Notes: a model not told the origin generated them from the sequence alone. Positions 33,630-42,675 are shown, numbered from the stretch's first letter. The stretch is DNA of 64,000 nt from Thiosocius sp963736445 (GCA_963736445.1 CAVTOY010000004.1:124001-188000), one strand, 5' to 3'. Program-made: numbers and translations.

Positions 33630-35093
33630 TTGGCGAAAATGCTCTCAAAATCACGTGTACTGGCCGCCCGACAGTGCCCACGTCGCCTGTGGCTGGAGGT
33701 CAATCGGCCAGCGCTGCGCGTCTATGACGCCGAGACCCGTCGCCGCTTCGCCCAGGGGCATGCCTTGAATGACGTAGTTCACCGACTGTACCCGGACGGG
33801 GTACTGATCGCGGATGACGTCCCACTCGGCGCAGCGCTTAAACGCAGCGCTGCCCACCTGGCGCGCTGGCCGCAGCGCCCATTGTTTGAGGCCACGTTCA
33901 GCAAGCACCGTGTATTGGTCCGTGCGGATATCTTCACCCGGACGGCGCGCGGTTTCCAGCTGATCGAGGTGAAATCCTCGACCCGCGTGAAACCCTATCA
34001 CTTGATCGACTGCGCCATTCAGCACTGGGTGATTGCGGCGGCCGGCTACCCGGTCGACCAGACAATGCTGGCGCACATCGAAACTCTCTTCAACTATCGG
34101 GAAAAAGGCAACTATTCCGGTCTGCTGCGGCATGTCGATGTCACCGAGCAGGTCGCGCAACTGTTACCGGATGTGCCCGAGTGGGTGGCACTGGGCATCG
34201 ATGTGCTCAATGAGGCGCTGGAGCCCGAGGTCACCGTCGGCGCGCAGTGCCACGATCCCTTTGACTGCCCATTCCTCGGCCACTGCAGCCCGCCGGAGAC
34301 GGCATTCCCGGTCGAGCGGCTGCCGGGCGGCGGTCGCATCGTGAATGAACTCCTCGCAGAGGGAATCGAGGACATCCGCGACATCCCCGATGGCCGGCTG
34401 AACAAACCGCTGCAGCAGCGCGCCCGGCAGGCGACCTTGAGCGGCATCCCCTACATCGGGACCGAACTGCGACGAACCCTTGGCGCACTGCCCTACCCGC
34501 GCTTCTATCTGGACTTCGAGACCATCCAGTTCGCGATACCCCGCTGGCTCGGCACCCACCCCTACGAGCAGATACCCTTTCAGTGGTCCTGTCATATCGA
34601 GGCCGAATCGGACCCACTCGCCCACACCGAGTTTCTCGACATCTCCGGCGAACTACCGCTGCGAGGGTGCGCAAAGGCATTGATCGCCGCGCTCGGCGAC
34701 CGCGGTCCGATATTGACCTACAGCGCGTTCGAGAAGGCCGTCATCCGTCAGCTGGCGGCGTGTCTGCCCGATCTCAGTGACGACCTTCTGGCGCTCATCC
34801 CACGCCTGTTCGACCTGCTGCCGCTGATAAAAGGACACTACTATCATGCGCAGATGAAGGGCTCATTCTCGATCAAGGCGGTACTGCCGACGATCGCCCC
34901 GGATCTGACCTACGACGATCTCGACGAGGTGCAGGATGGCATCGGTGCCCAGATCGCCTATGAGGAGGCGATCGATCCCGCCGGCAGCGAAGAGCGCCGC
35001 ACACAACTGTCAGCCGCACTGCGCCGCTACTGCGAACGCGACACCCTGGCGATGGTCAGGCTAGTGCAATATTTCGCTTCGTCGACCGGATAA
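33630..35093 (+). CDS. DUF2779 protein with PD-(D/E)XK and DEDD-type nuclease regions
   Basis: This 487-residue protein has a RecB/Cas4-like N-terminal part (LAARQCPRRLWLE at the start; RADIFTRTARGFQLIEVKSS gives the D...ExK core near residues 93-112). Cysteines near 206-220 (CHDPFDCPFLGHC) could bind an iron-sulfur cluster as in Cas4. After these comes the DUF2779 domain, whose YLDFETIQFAIP and later RYCERDTLAMVRL look like an RNase H-fold DEDD exonuclease. The start is TTG at 33630 with GAGGA nine bases upstream; the ATG at 33639 is the alternative. The nuclease reading is inferred from motifs. Confidence 0.83.
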   Translation: MAKMLSKSRVLAARQCPRRLWLEVNRPALRVYDAETRRRFAQGHALNDVVHRLYPDGVLIADDVPLGAALKRSAAHLARWPQRPLFEATFSKHRVLVRADIFTRTARGFQLIEVKSSTRVKPYHLIDCAIQHWVIAAAGYPVDQTMLAHIETLFNYREKGNYSGLLRHVDVTEQVAQLLPDVPEWVALGIDVLNEALEPEVTVGAQCHDPFDCPFLGHCSPPETAFPVERLPGGGRIVNELLAEGIEDIRDIPDGRLNKPLQQRARQATLSGIPYIGTELRRTLGALPYPRFYLDFETIQFAIPRWLGTHPYEQIPFQWSCHIEAESDPLAHTEFLDISGELPLRGCAKALIAALGDRGPILTYSAFEKAVIRQLAACLPDLSDDLLALIPRLFDLLPLIKGHYYHAQMKGSFSIKAVLPTIAPDLTYDDLDEVQDGIGAQIAYEEAIDPAGSEERRTQLSAALRRYCERDTLAMVRLVQYFASSTG

Positions 35094-35251
35094 GGGTGGA
35101 CGTTTTTGATCGCACAAGAAAAGACCGCACTGGAACCTGGTCACAGAGCCATTCAGAGGGCCGCACTCTCGCGATTCCCCGGTTAATCCTCACCGAAAAC
35201 GGCCGATAACCGGAGCAGAGGACATCCCGAACACATCGCACAGACCTGAGC

Positions 35252-36124
35252 ATGCCAAACGATCCAGATCAGATACCTTCGGTCGCGACAATTGTCGAAC
35301 AGGCCGAAGAACTCGCGACGCTGCCGGACATCTATGTGCGCATCAAGCTTGTCCTGGACGATCCGACGAGCTCTCTTGTCGATGTCGCCGACGCCCTCAG
35401 TACCGACAGCGCCATGACCGCGCGGGTGCTGCGCATCGCCAACAGCGCCTTCTACGGTCGCTCCGGCCAGCTGAGCACGGTCTCCGGTGCGGTCGGCCTG
35501 CTGGGCACCCAGCAAGTGCACGATCTGGTACTCGCCACGGCCGTCATCCAGACCCTCGAAGACAGCTTTCCGCCGGCCCTGAGGCCCAGCGTGTTCTGGC
35601 GGGAGAGCCTGTTGGCCGGATCGGCGGCCAAGCTGCTGGCCGAGCAGTGTGGGTTTCTCGACTCAGAACGGATGTTTGTGGCCGGGCTGCTCGCCCAGGT
35701 GGGTCAGGTGGTGCTATTCGAACGACTGCCGACGCAGATGCTCGCAGTCGCCCAGGCGGCGACGGAATCCGGCCAGCCGGTCAGTGAACTGCAGCGTCAG
35801 CGTTTCGGCTTCGACTATGCCGAAGTGGGCGCGGCATTGTTCGCATCCTGGCAGCTTCCCGCCGGACTGATCTCGCCGATCCGCTACCATACCGACCCGC
35901 AGGCCACCGACGCGGCGTTGTTGGAGGCCGCGATCGTGCATATCGCGGTCGCCTTGGCGACTGCCGAGACACAACAACAGTCGATCGATCAAGTCATCGA
36001 AGGACTGAATCATCAGGGGTGGGAGGCAACGGAGCTTTCCCCTGAGCTGCTGCAGCTGTTGCAGCGCGATGCGCTCGAGCTGGCCGATCAGCTAACGCAC
36101 GTCTTCCTCAGCGCCGCCGCCTGA
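35252..36124 (+). CDS. HDOD-domain signalling protein
   Basis: This 290-residue cytoplasmic protein has the HDOD pattern: LPDIYVRIKLVLDDP at the start, DSAMTARVLRIANSAFYGR with the conserved NSAFYG, and VSGAVGLLGTQQVHDLVLA. HDOD proteins lack HD catalytic residues and act as protein-interaction modules in regulation, often with cyclic di-GMP enzymes. It ends 12 bases before the stop of the convergent GGDEF-EAL gene. No strong ribosome site is visible at the ATG. Confidence 0.9.
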   Translation: MPNDPDQIPSVATIVEQAEELATLPDIYVRIKLVLDDPTSSLVDVADALSTDSAMTARVLRIANSAFYGRSGQLSTVSGAVGLLGTQQVHDLVLATAVIQTLEDSFPPALRPSVFWRESLLAGSAAKLLAEQCGFLDSERMFVAGLLAQVGQVVLFERLPTQMLAVAQAATESGQPVSELQRQRFGFDYAEVGAALFASWQLPAGLISPIRYHTDPQATDAALLEAAIVHIAVALATAETQQQSIDQVIEGLNHQGWEATELSPELLQLLQRDALELADQLTHVFLSAAA

Positions 36125-36136
36125 TCGGCCGCGTGC

Positions 36137-39100
36137 TTAGGCGCCGAATCCTTGTCTCGGTAGTTCGTTGACGATCCCGGTGATCGCCGTCGGCCGATCG
36201 GAGAGCTTCCCTGTGCCATCGCGGCTGGCTGCCCTGACCAGACGCCGTATGTCGGCAGGATTGAGCAGCAGCTCCGTAGCATGCTCTCGTGAGATTGGCT
36301 TGCTGAACAGATATCCTTGAATCTCATCACACTGCATATTCTGTAAAACTTGCAGCTGGCGATCCGTCTCCACACCCTCGGCGACCACCCGCAGACCCAG
36401 GCTATGCGCCATGGCGATGATCGCGGAGACGATTTCGGTATCGTTCGGCTGGGTAGGAAAATCACGCAGGAAAGACCGATCGATCTTGACCACATCGATC
36501 GGGAAGCGCTTCAGGTAGTTCAGCGACGAATAGCCCGTGCCGAAGTCATCCAACGCGACACAGACTCCGGCCTCGCTCAGCCCGTTGACGATATCGACCG
36601 CGGTGTCCAGGTTTTCGATCAACGAAGACTCGGTGATCTCGGCGACCAGCGACGAGGCAGAGAGTTGCGCCTCCTGCAGCCCTGCAACCACACGCTCCAC
36701 CAGGTCCTTCTGCCGAAACTGGAACGCGGAAAAATTGATCGCGACGGCGAGATCCTCGTTGCCCGTCTCATGCCAGCTCTTCAGCTGTAGCAGCGCAGTC
36801 TGTATCACCCAATCGCCAATACGCTCGATCAGACCCGCATGCTCCGCGATGGGAATGAAACGATCGGGCCGCACTAACCCGAGATTCGGGTGGCGCCAGC
36901 GCAACAGTGCCTCGAAGACCCTGATTCGCCCGGTGCGCATGTCAATGCCGGGCTGGTACTCCAGGAACAGCTCGCCGTGCTCTATCGCCCGGTGCAGCTT
37001 TGCCTCCATGTTCAGTTGCTCTCTGGAGCGTTCGTTCATCTTCTTATTGAAATACAGACAGACATTCCGCCCCGGAGCAAGCTTTGCCTCGCGCAGCGCG
37101 GCACCCGCATTGGCAATCAACGTGTCGGGGTCCTCGCCGTCATTGGGAGACAGGCTGACACCAACGCTGGCATCCAGAATAACCTCATTACCCTCCACCT
37201 CGGCCGGCGCTTCCAGCGCACCGAATAGCCGCTGGATGATCCAGGTGGCGGATTCGGCCTCCCGCATATCCGAAAGCAGTACCGTGAATTCACCATCACC
37301 GCCGCTGGATATGCTCGCTTCGACATCGCTCGCACCGGCCACTGCCACGGTATCGATGCCGCGCAAGACCTTTTTCAGTCGGGTACCGACCAGCTTCATC
37401 AGCTTGTCAGCCGCGGCGATACCCTGCGCCTCTCTGACGAGTGCAATCGATTCGACATCCACGGCGAGGACGGCAACCCGGCTGCCAGCGCGCTGACTGC
37501 GCTGCAGCCCCTGCCTTATCCGGTCGATCAGCACGATTCGATTGGGAAGACCGGTAGGCTCGTCAAAACCGACGGCCCCCTCGCCGAGCTGCTCCCGAAT
37601 CAACAGCTCGAGTTCTGCAATCCGATCGCGCAACCGCTGATTGGTCGAGACTAGCTCAACATCCTCGACGCGCCTTCCGACAGCGCCCTGCGCATCACTG
37701 TCACTGCGCTGAACTGCCTCGGTAGGGACTCCCGCATTCTCGTCCCCAGCGCGATCTGAGTGACGCTCGATTTCAGACCAGCGAACGACACGGTTGCGCC
37801 CGCTTTCCTTGGCCTCATATAGGGCCTTGTCCGCGAGATCGACCAACACCTCGGCCAGCTTCTCGCCGGCGATACTCATCGCCACCCCAAAACTCGCGGA
37901 GATCCGCAGCGCACTGGTAAACTTCGCACCGCGTCCCTCATAGATCGCGCGGCGCATCTTTTCAGCTATGGCAGCCGCCGCCTCTTCGGTCACGCCCGGA
38001 ATGATGACGCAAAACTCCTCCCCGCCATAACGTCCGACGAGGTCATCGGAACGTACGCACTGCGTTAGCGTGCGCGCCAGGATCTTGATGACCTTGTCGC
38101 CGGTGGCATGCCCGAAGCGATCATTGATCGATTTGAAATGGTCGATATCGACCATGATGCAACTCAGCGGCTCGCCTTGGTCCGCAACCTCGCTCAACAG
38201 CGTCCCCATACCGTCAAACAAAGAGCGCCGGTTGAGCACACCAGTTAGCGCGTCGCGCGTCGCCAGCACCTGGAGCTCGCGGTTCTGGCGGGTGATCTCG
38301 CGTTGTGTATGTTCCAACTTCTCCATCGCCCGTTCGAGATCGGCATTTTTGTGCTCGAGGTCGGTCAGATCATCAAAGGTGACAACGACGCCGCGGACGG
38401 AATCATCGGGCGCCTTCACGGTTGAACAGTTTACCGCGAAGCTTAATGACTCTTTTCTCGCCGTGCGCAATGTGAGCTGAGTGGTAGCCGGCGTCGCGCC
38501 CGAGTCCAGCATGGTCTGCCAAGGCAGATCGGCATCCGCTGCCTCCTCTGTAGAGCCCTTTAACTGCCAGGTGAGAGACGACAGCGAACTACCGACCAGG
38601 AGCGTCTTTTGCTGGCCGAGCGAGCGCTCGAACGCTTCGTTGGCCAGTACGACTCGACCACGGCGATCCAGAATCACGAGACCCTCGGCCAGGACATCCA
38701 GGGCCGCCCTCACCCGGTCCGGTACAACCGCACTCGGATCGAGCTCGTTCAGCGCGCGCTTCAGGAACAACCAATAGGCCAGAAATCCGGCGAAGGTGAC
38801 AAAGGCGATGACCGCCGCAATCGAACCGCCAGACAACATACTCGCCCAGATACCGTCCAGGGGGACGAAGCTTACCTCGAGTACACCCCAGCGCCGGTCC
38901 TCCATGTGAATCGGAACGACCACATGCGACGACGTCGACCGACCATCGTCGGCAGGTATCCAGTGCTCGACATGGTCGCCAGCCATGGCGATCAATCTGC
39001 CATCGCTGGTGCGTAGACCGATCGAGAGTACACGGTCGTTTCGCTTCTGCAGCACGAGAAGGGTCTCGGCTACGGCATCGATCCGCGCTTCTGAAATATC

Positions 39101-39265
39101 ATTTGAGACCTGTACCGCCAAAGACTCCGAAATGGCCTTGCGCGCAGCAAGCTCGGCGCGCTTCTGATCCGGCGTCAGGCCCAGCAGATCGCTGATTAAC
39201 AACAGGCTAACGGTCAGCAACATTAGACCGAGGGCAAGACGAATAATTGGCGAGACCTTCAACAC
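36137..39265 (-). CDS. Membrane GGDEF-GGDEF-EAL cyclic di-GMP signalling protein
   Basis: This 1042-residue protein has in order an N-terminal helix (about 7-29), a periplasmic region, a second helix (about 148-168), a PAS domain (about 185-300), a coiled coil, a first GGDEF domain with GGEEF at 414-418 and RxxD before it, a second GGDEF domain whose motif is degenerate (GGDGEF), and an EAL domain. The EAL domain keeps EALLRW (785-790), DDFGTGYSS and EGVET, so both synthesis and breakdown of cyclic di-GMP look possible. The second GGDEF is probably regulatory. The start is GTG at 39265 with only a weak ribosome site. Confidence 0.93.
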   Translation of the reverse strand: MLKVSPIIRLALGLMLLTVSLLLISDLLGLTPDQKRAELAARKAISESLAVQVSNDISEARIDAVAETLLVLQKRNDRVLSIGLRTSDGRLIAMAGDHVEHWIPADDGRSTSSHVVVPIHMEDRRWGVLEVSFVPLDGIWASMLSGGSIAAVIAFVTFAGFLAYWLFLKRALNELDPSAVVPDRVRAALDVLAEGLVILDRRGRVVLANEAFERSLGQQKTLLVGSSLSSLTWQLKGSTEEAADADLPWQTMLDSGATPATTQLTLRTARKESLSFAVNCSTVKAPDDSVRGVVVTFDDLTDLEHKNADLERAMEKLEHTQREITRQNRELQVLATRDALTGVLNRRSLFDGMGTLLSEVADQGEPLSCIMVDIDHFKSINDRFGHATGDKVIKILARTLTQCVRSDDLVGRYGGEEFCVIIPGVTEEAAAAIAEKMRRAIYEGRGAKFTSALRISASFGVAMSIAGEKLAEVLVDLADKALYEAKESGRNRVVRWSEIERHSDRAGDENAGVPTEAVQRSDSDAQGAVGRRVEDVELVSTNQRLRDRIAELELLIREQLGEGAVGFDEPTGLPNRIVLIDRIRQGLQRSQRAGSRVAVLAVDVESIALVREAQGIAAADKLMKLVGTRLKKVLRGIDTVAVAGASDVEASISSGGDGEFTVLLSDMREAESATWIIQRLFGALEAPAEVEGNEVILDASVGVSLSPNDGEDPDTLIANAGAALREAKLAPGRNVCLYFNKKMNERSREQLNMEAKLHRAIEHGELFLEYQPGIDMRTGRIRVFEALLRWRHPNLGLVRPDRFIPIAEHAGLIERIGDWVIQTALLQLKSWHETGNEDLAVAINFSAFQFRQKDLVERVVAGLQEAQLSASSLVAEITESSLIENLDTAVDIVNGLSEAGVCVALDDFGTGYSSLNYLKRFPIDVVKIDRSFLRDFPTQPNDTEIVSAIIAMAHSLGLRVVAEGVETDRQLQVLQNMQCDEIQGYLFSKPISREHATELLLNPADIRRLVRAASRDGTGKLSDRPTAITGIVNELPRQGFGA

Positions 39266-39666
39266 CGAGCGTTTCTCTGCAGAGACCCTTTCACTGGCCT
39301 ATTCGGCTTTATCGGTCGAACAGGGCATCAACTTTGACCTTATTGTTTGTAGCGGAGACCTTGTGTAGATGGACACCTCAAGGCCCGTCTAAGACGTATC
39401 GGCCGGCAACCCAAGTCTCTGAGCAGAATCTAATTCGTCGAAGAGACGGCCTACGCAGGAAAAGGAGGGGGTCGGAGGTTCATACGAATGCGAACGGCTG
39501 TTGTTCTCTTCTACCTCCGACTCCTCGATACCGATAGCAGGGACACTGATCCGAGGACATAGCGTGGATGACATCAACAGATTGATTCAGATTTTGTGAG
39601 GCCGACGCACTGGGGTTGACACGCGAGCCTCATAGAAGGGCCGGCTGCGCCGGCGCTTACCGATCG
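39266..39666. other. Intergenic region before hepT
   Basis: These 401 bases hold no gene I can support. They contain an inverted repeat (39471-39479 with 39513-39521) whose right arm belongs to a 19-base sequence found again at 40520-40538. The promoter of the GGDEF-EAL gene should also lie here. Confidence 0.6.
39503..39521. repeat. Direct repeat, copy 1, left of the toxin-antitoxin pair
   Basis: The 19 bases gttctcttctacctccgac are identical at 40520-40538, and the similarity continues for about eight more bases on the right (ctcgat). The two copies lie 1017 bases apart and bracket hepT-mntA. Confidence 0.7.
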
Positions 39667-40137
39667 CTACCGTTCGATGATATAGCGTTCCGCAAACGCT
39701 TCGACATCCGCTAGGCTGACGAGCAAATCCTCGGCCAACTCGAATCCCTTGTTCAGAAGGCTCGCCTGTATCTCGGGATCATCCGGATAGTCGTGGGCGA
39801 ACTGATTCCGCATCTCTCGAAACCTCTGCCACAACAATGCAGAACTGATCGCGCCGAGCTTCTCGAGGCGGTTGAGTTTATCGATAAACGCGTCTAATTC
39901 GCCTGGTTCTTGCAGCAGGTCAAGCAACGCGGTGAACAGCCGCGCCCCCATCGCGTCCTGCAGTTTTGAGAAACGCAGGACGAACTGATCAATAATGGCG
40001 TGCTCTTTATCGCTCAAGAAATCCAGGTCGGTTGGCGCGAGCGGGAATCGGGGTCGCAGGCTGTCGAGCGCCCATCTCAAGCGCTTGGCATGTTTGCGAC
40101 AGGCATCCAAAGCAGCGAGGTATCGATCCTGGTTCAA
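39667..40137 (-). CDS. hepT: HepT-like HEPN ribonuclease toxin
   Basis: This 156-residue helical protein carries RNQFAHDY near its C-terminal third, the RX4HXY motif of HEPN toxins of the HepT family. In the studied MntA-HepT system the toxin cuts RNA and is silenced by AMP addition to the Tyr of this motif. The start is TTG, overlapping the mntA stop by four bases (TTGA), so antitoxin is made first. The full motif suggests it is active. Confidence 0.86.
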   Translation of the reverse strand: MNQDRYLAALDACRKHAKRLRWALDSLRPRFPLAPTDLDFLSDKEHAIIDQFVLRFSKLQDAMGARLFTALLDLLQEPGELDAFIDKLNRLEKLGAISSALLWQRFREMRNQFAHDYPDDPEIQASLLNKGFELAEDLLVSLADVEAFAERYIIER

Positions 40138-40436
40138 AGACGTATACCGGTGGATTTGGCGACTCGATGCACAGGGAGCGTCTCGGTACCCGGACGCTTG
40201 ACGATCAGGTCAATCTTTTGTTCACCCAAATCGCGATGAAGGTCGGCCAGGGCCTCAAGTTTAGCCTCTATCACGGCGGCAGGGTCGGCGATCTCGGCCT
40301 CAATATAGAGGTCGATATCCCCGCCTCGTGCGGCGTCATCGACCCGCGATCCGAACAACCGGATTTCACAGCGCTGACCGAAATGACGGCGCAAGGTATC
40401 GCGGATGATTCGGCGCTGTGTCTGGGTGAGCCTCAT
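40134..40436 (-). CDS. mntA: MntA-like nucleotidyltransferase antitoxin
   Basis: This 100-residue minimal nucleotidyltransferase has RLFGSRVDDAARGGDIDLYIE (about 25-45), with the GS and DxD residues of the catalytic site intact. It should transfer AMP to the HepT toxin and so neutralise it. Gene order (antitoxin first, four-base overlap) is standard for this pair. The ATG at 40436 has only a weak ribosome site. Confidence 0.87.
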   Translation of the reverse strand: MRLTQTQRRIIRDTLRRHFGQRCEIRLFGSRVDDAARGGDIDLYIEAEIADPAAVIEAKLEALADLHRDLGEQKIDLIVKRPGTETLPVHRVAKSTGIRL

Positions 40437-40519
40437 ATTCCGAAGAGTCTGATATCCGTCGCTTCGATAAGCAAGCTCTTGGATGGATGTTGGTGTGTTT
40501 AGCTAGATTTTTGCGAACC

Positions 40520-40538
40520 GTTCTCTTCTACCTCCGAC
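40520..40538. repeat. Direct repeat, copy 2, right of the toxin-antitoxin pair
   Basis: This is identical to 39503-39521. Both copies are also preceded by a tgcgaac box a short distance upstream, so the duplicated unit is somewhat longer than the exact core. Confidence 0.7.
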
Positions 40539-40687
40539 CCCCTCGATCCCACTCGCCGGGCGGGGGCGTGCGTGAGCGACTCGAACAGCGCAGGCATGGC
40601 AACGTATTGCTAAGACTGTGCGATCAGTGAGGTCGCTCGTTAATTTAATACGGATTCGACTTTCGACCATTATCGAGGGTAGCTTAA

Positions 40688-40703
40688 GATAGTCTTGACT
40701 ATC
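40688..40703. promoter_or_regulatory. Operator-like palindrome upstream of the decayed AAA gene
   Basis: The arms gatagtc and gactatc are exact reverse complements around two bases, 27 bases before the ancestral ATG of the decayed gene, in an A+T-rich stretch. A TTGACT lies within it. A binding role is inferred. Confidence 0.4.
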
Positions 40704-40730
40704 ATACGATTCTATCGGAAATGGTATGCC

Positions 40731-41254
40731 ATGAAGCCAAAAACGAGAATATACGACACACTCCTGGCGGAGCACCTGCTCGCCGGTGGATTGATATTCT
40801 TGTCAGCCTTCATCTAGGCTTTCTGATCAGACCGTGGTTCAAAAATGTCTCAGGATCACTACGCAAGGAACCTAAATGGTTTCTGCGCGATTGGGCTTCG
40901 ATAAAAGACCAGGGAGACAAAGCGGAAACGTTTGTCGCCTGTCACCTGCTCAAGGCCGTCGAAGGCTGGAATGATATGGGCTTGGGGAAGTTTGAACTTG
41001 GCTACCTGCGAGACAAGGAGAAACGCGAAGTTGATTTCCTCGTCGCTCGTGATGGGAAGCCGTAGTTTCTGGCAGAAGTAAAACAGCACGACGAATCGAT
41101 AAGCCCCTCACTGAAGTATTTTCAGCAACAACTCGCCGCGCCCTTTGCATTCCAAGTCGTTCTTGATGCGAACTATGTGGATGCCGATTGTTTTGCAAGA
41201 GCAGGCCCCCCGATTGTCGTGCCCGCACAAACATTCCTATCCCAGTTTCTCTAG
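40731..41254 (+). pseudogene. Remnant of an AAA/DUF4143 ATP-binding protein
   Basis: The ATG at 40731 opens a short frame (MKPKTRIYDTLLAEHLL...) that matches the typical N-terminus of DUF4143 ATPases and stops at about 40818, just before the Walker A region should begin. From about 40829, in another frame, a C-terminal part follows (WASIKDQGDKAETFVACHLL, then ELGYLRDKEKREVDFLVARDGKP). This is cut by a TAG at 41063-41065 where relatives have Trp (KPWFL), and the same frame then continues FLAEVKQHDES to a final stop at 41252-41254. So there is one large internal deletion with a frameshift plus one nonsense change. The last stop shares CTAG with the convergent giant gene. Confidence 0.83.
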
Positions 41255-42675
41255 CGATCGAACAGCTCTTCGACGGCGTCTTCATCTGTGTGAGCCTGTA
41301 CGACGGTGTCGCCTGCCACGTCGTCGTCATCGTCATCGTCGTTGCTGAGGGTGGCGCGTGATTCATCGTCCTCGGTAAGCACCGGCATCGGATCGAAGTG
41401 CCGCCAGGTCGGCATCGCCGCCAGGAAACTGGCCGCCAGAGAACCGGCGCGCAGCGCCCAGCTGACAAATCCAGCGGTCAGGCTGATGCCGACCCCGGCC
41501 GCCGCCTCCGCCTGCATCTGCAGGCGCCGCTCCTCGTCCTGGGCGGCCTCATCCACGTCGCTGAGCATCTCATCGACGTCCTGCCAGAATTTGTCACTGT
41601 CACTCACCTGCAGAGACTTGAACTCTACCGCCTGGCGATCGTCCTGCCAGAACGACTTGAGCTCGGTGAGGAAGGTTCGCGCGGCTTGCGTATCGGGCTT
41701 GTCGGGCAGCGCGATCGTGGGCGCAGTCGGGCGATCGGGGCTGGCCAATACGCTGAGGAAGGCATCACCCGGAATCACCGGTGCGGGCAGGTCGGGATTC
41801 GGCGTGCCCTGGGTGCCATCGGTCGTCTCGGCCTGTGCGACGAGCGCCGGCTCGGTGGTCGCCTCAGGTTCCTCGGGCACGGTCTCTGCGCTCGGTGGTG
41901 CCGCTGCCGGCGGCGGCGCCGGGAGATCCGATGGCGTGGGCGGGGGCCCGCCAAGGGGCGCGGGCACCGGCTGGGGATCCGGTTCCGGCTCAGGTTCCGG
42001 CAGCGGGTCCGGATCGGGCAATGGGTCGGGATCCGGTAGCGGATCGGGATCGGGCTCCGGATCGGGATCGGGCTCCGGCTCCGGCAGCGGATCGGGATCG
42101 GGCAACGGATCCGGATCGGGCGGTGGTGGCGGTGGAACGACTCCCTCGGTAGCACCCTGGATCGTCACCGAGACCGTCTGCAGCGTGCCGTCGGAGGCCA
42201 CGAAGCTGTGCGAATCACTGAGGGTATTGCCGGTGTTGAGCGCCTGCACTGCCGGGTTGGCATTGTCCAGCGCATAGCTCCAGGTCCCACCGGTGAGCTG
42301 GAAGCTGCCGTAGCCATTGGCGCCCGGGGTGCTGGCTACGTCCGGGAAGCTGACCGGATTATCCAGGGTATCCACGTCGCTGATCGACAGCGTGCCGTTG
42401 GCGGTCAGGGCGCCGTCTTCGGTGACGGTACCCGCGGTGGTGCCGCCGACGACGGCGGCGTCCTCCGCCCCGTCGATCGTGATGGTGATGTCGTGGGTGG
42501 TGCCGTCGGCGGTACTGACCGTGAGCACATCGGTCACGCTCTCGCCATTGTCGATCTGCTGGATGCTCAGTTGCGTATTGTCCGCGGCATAGTTCCAGTT
42601 GCCGGCCGCATCGATGGTCAGACTGCCGTAGGTGCCGACGATCGTCGCCGGCTGGAAGGCTGGACTCGCCGACAT
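41251..42675 (-). CDS. Giant surface protein, clean C-terminal segment
   Basis: This 474-codon stretch ends the giant gene. It holds the last VCBS-type domains, a proline-rich linker (about residues 180-270), a soluble helical stretch (FLTELKSFWQDDRQAVEF), one hydrophobic helix (about 394-421, GISLTAGFVSWALRAGSLAA), the motif RHFDPMPVL, a run of seven Asp and an acidic end. No RTX nonapeptides are seen. The helix suggests membrane anchoring. The stop codon shares CTAG with the decayed gene on the other strand. Confidence 0.8.
   Translation of the reverse strand: MSASPAFQPATIVGTYGSLTIDAAGNWNYAADNTQLSIQQIDNGESVTDVLTVSTADGTTHDITITIDGAEDAAVVGGTTAGTVTEDGALTANGTLSISDVDTLDNPVSFPDVASTPGANGYGSFQLTGGTWSYALDNANPAVQALNTGNTLSDSHSFVASDGTLQTVSVTIQGATEGVVPPPPPPDPDPLPDPDPLPEPEPDPDPEPDPDPLPDPDPLPDPDPLPEPEPEPDPQPVPAPLGGPPPTPSDLPAPPPAAAPPSAETVPEEPEATTEPALVAQAETTDGTQGTPNPDLPAPVIPGDAFLSVLASPDRPTAPTIALPDKPDTQAARTFLTELKSFWQDDRQAVEFKSLQVSDSDKFWQDVDEMLSDVDEAAQDEERRLQMQAEAAAGVGISLTAGFVSWALRAGSLAASFLAAMPTWRHFDPMPVLTEDDESRATLSNDDDDDDDVAGDTVVQAHTDEDAVEELFDR

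Noticed and set aside
40721..41065. An intact 114-residue protein
   Set aside because: Its N-terminal part is out of frame with the ancestral start, and similarity continues past its stop; it is part of a decayed gene.
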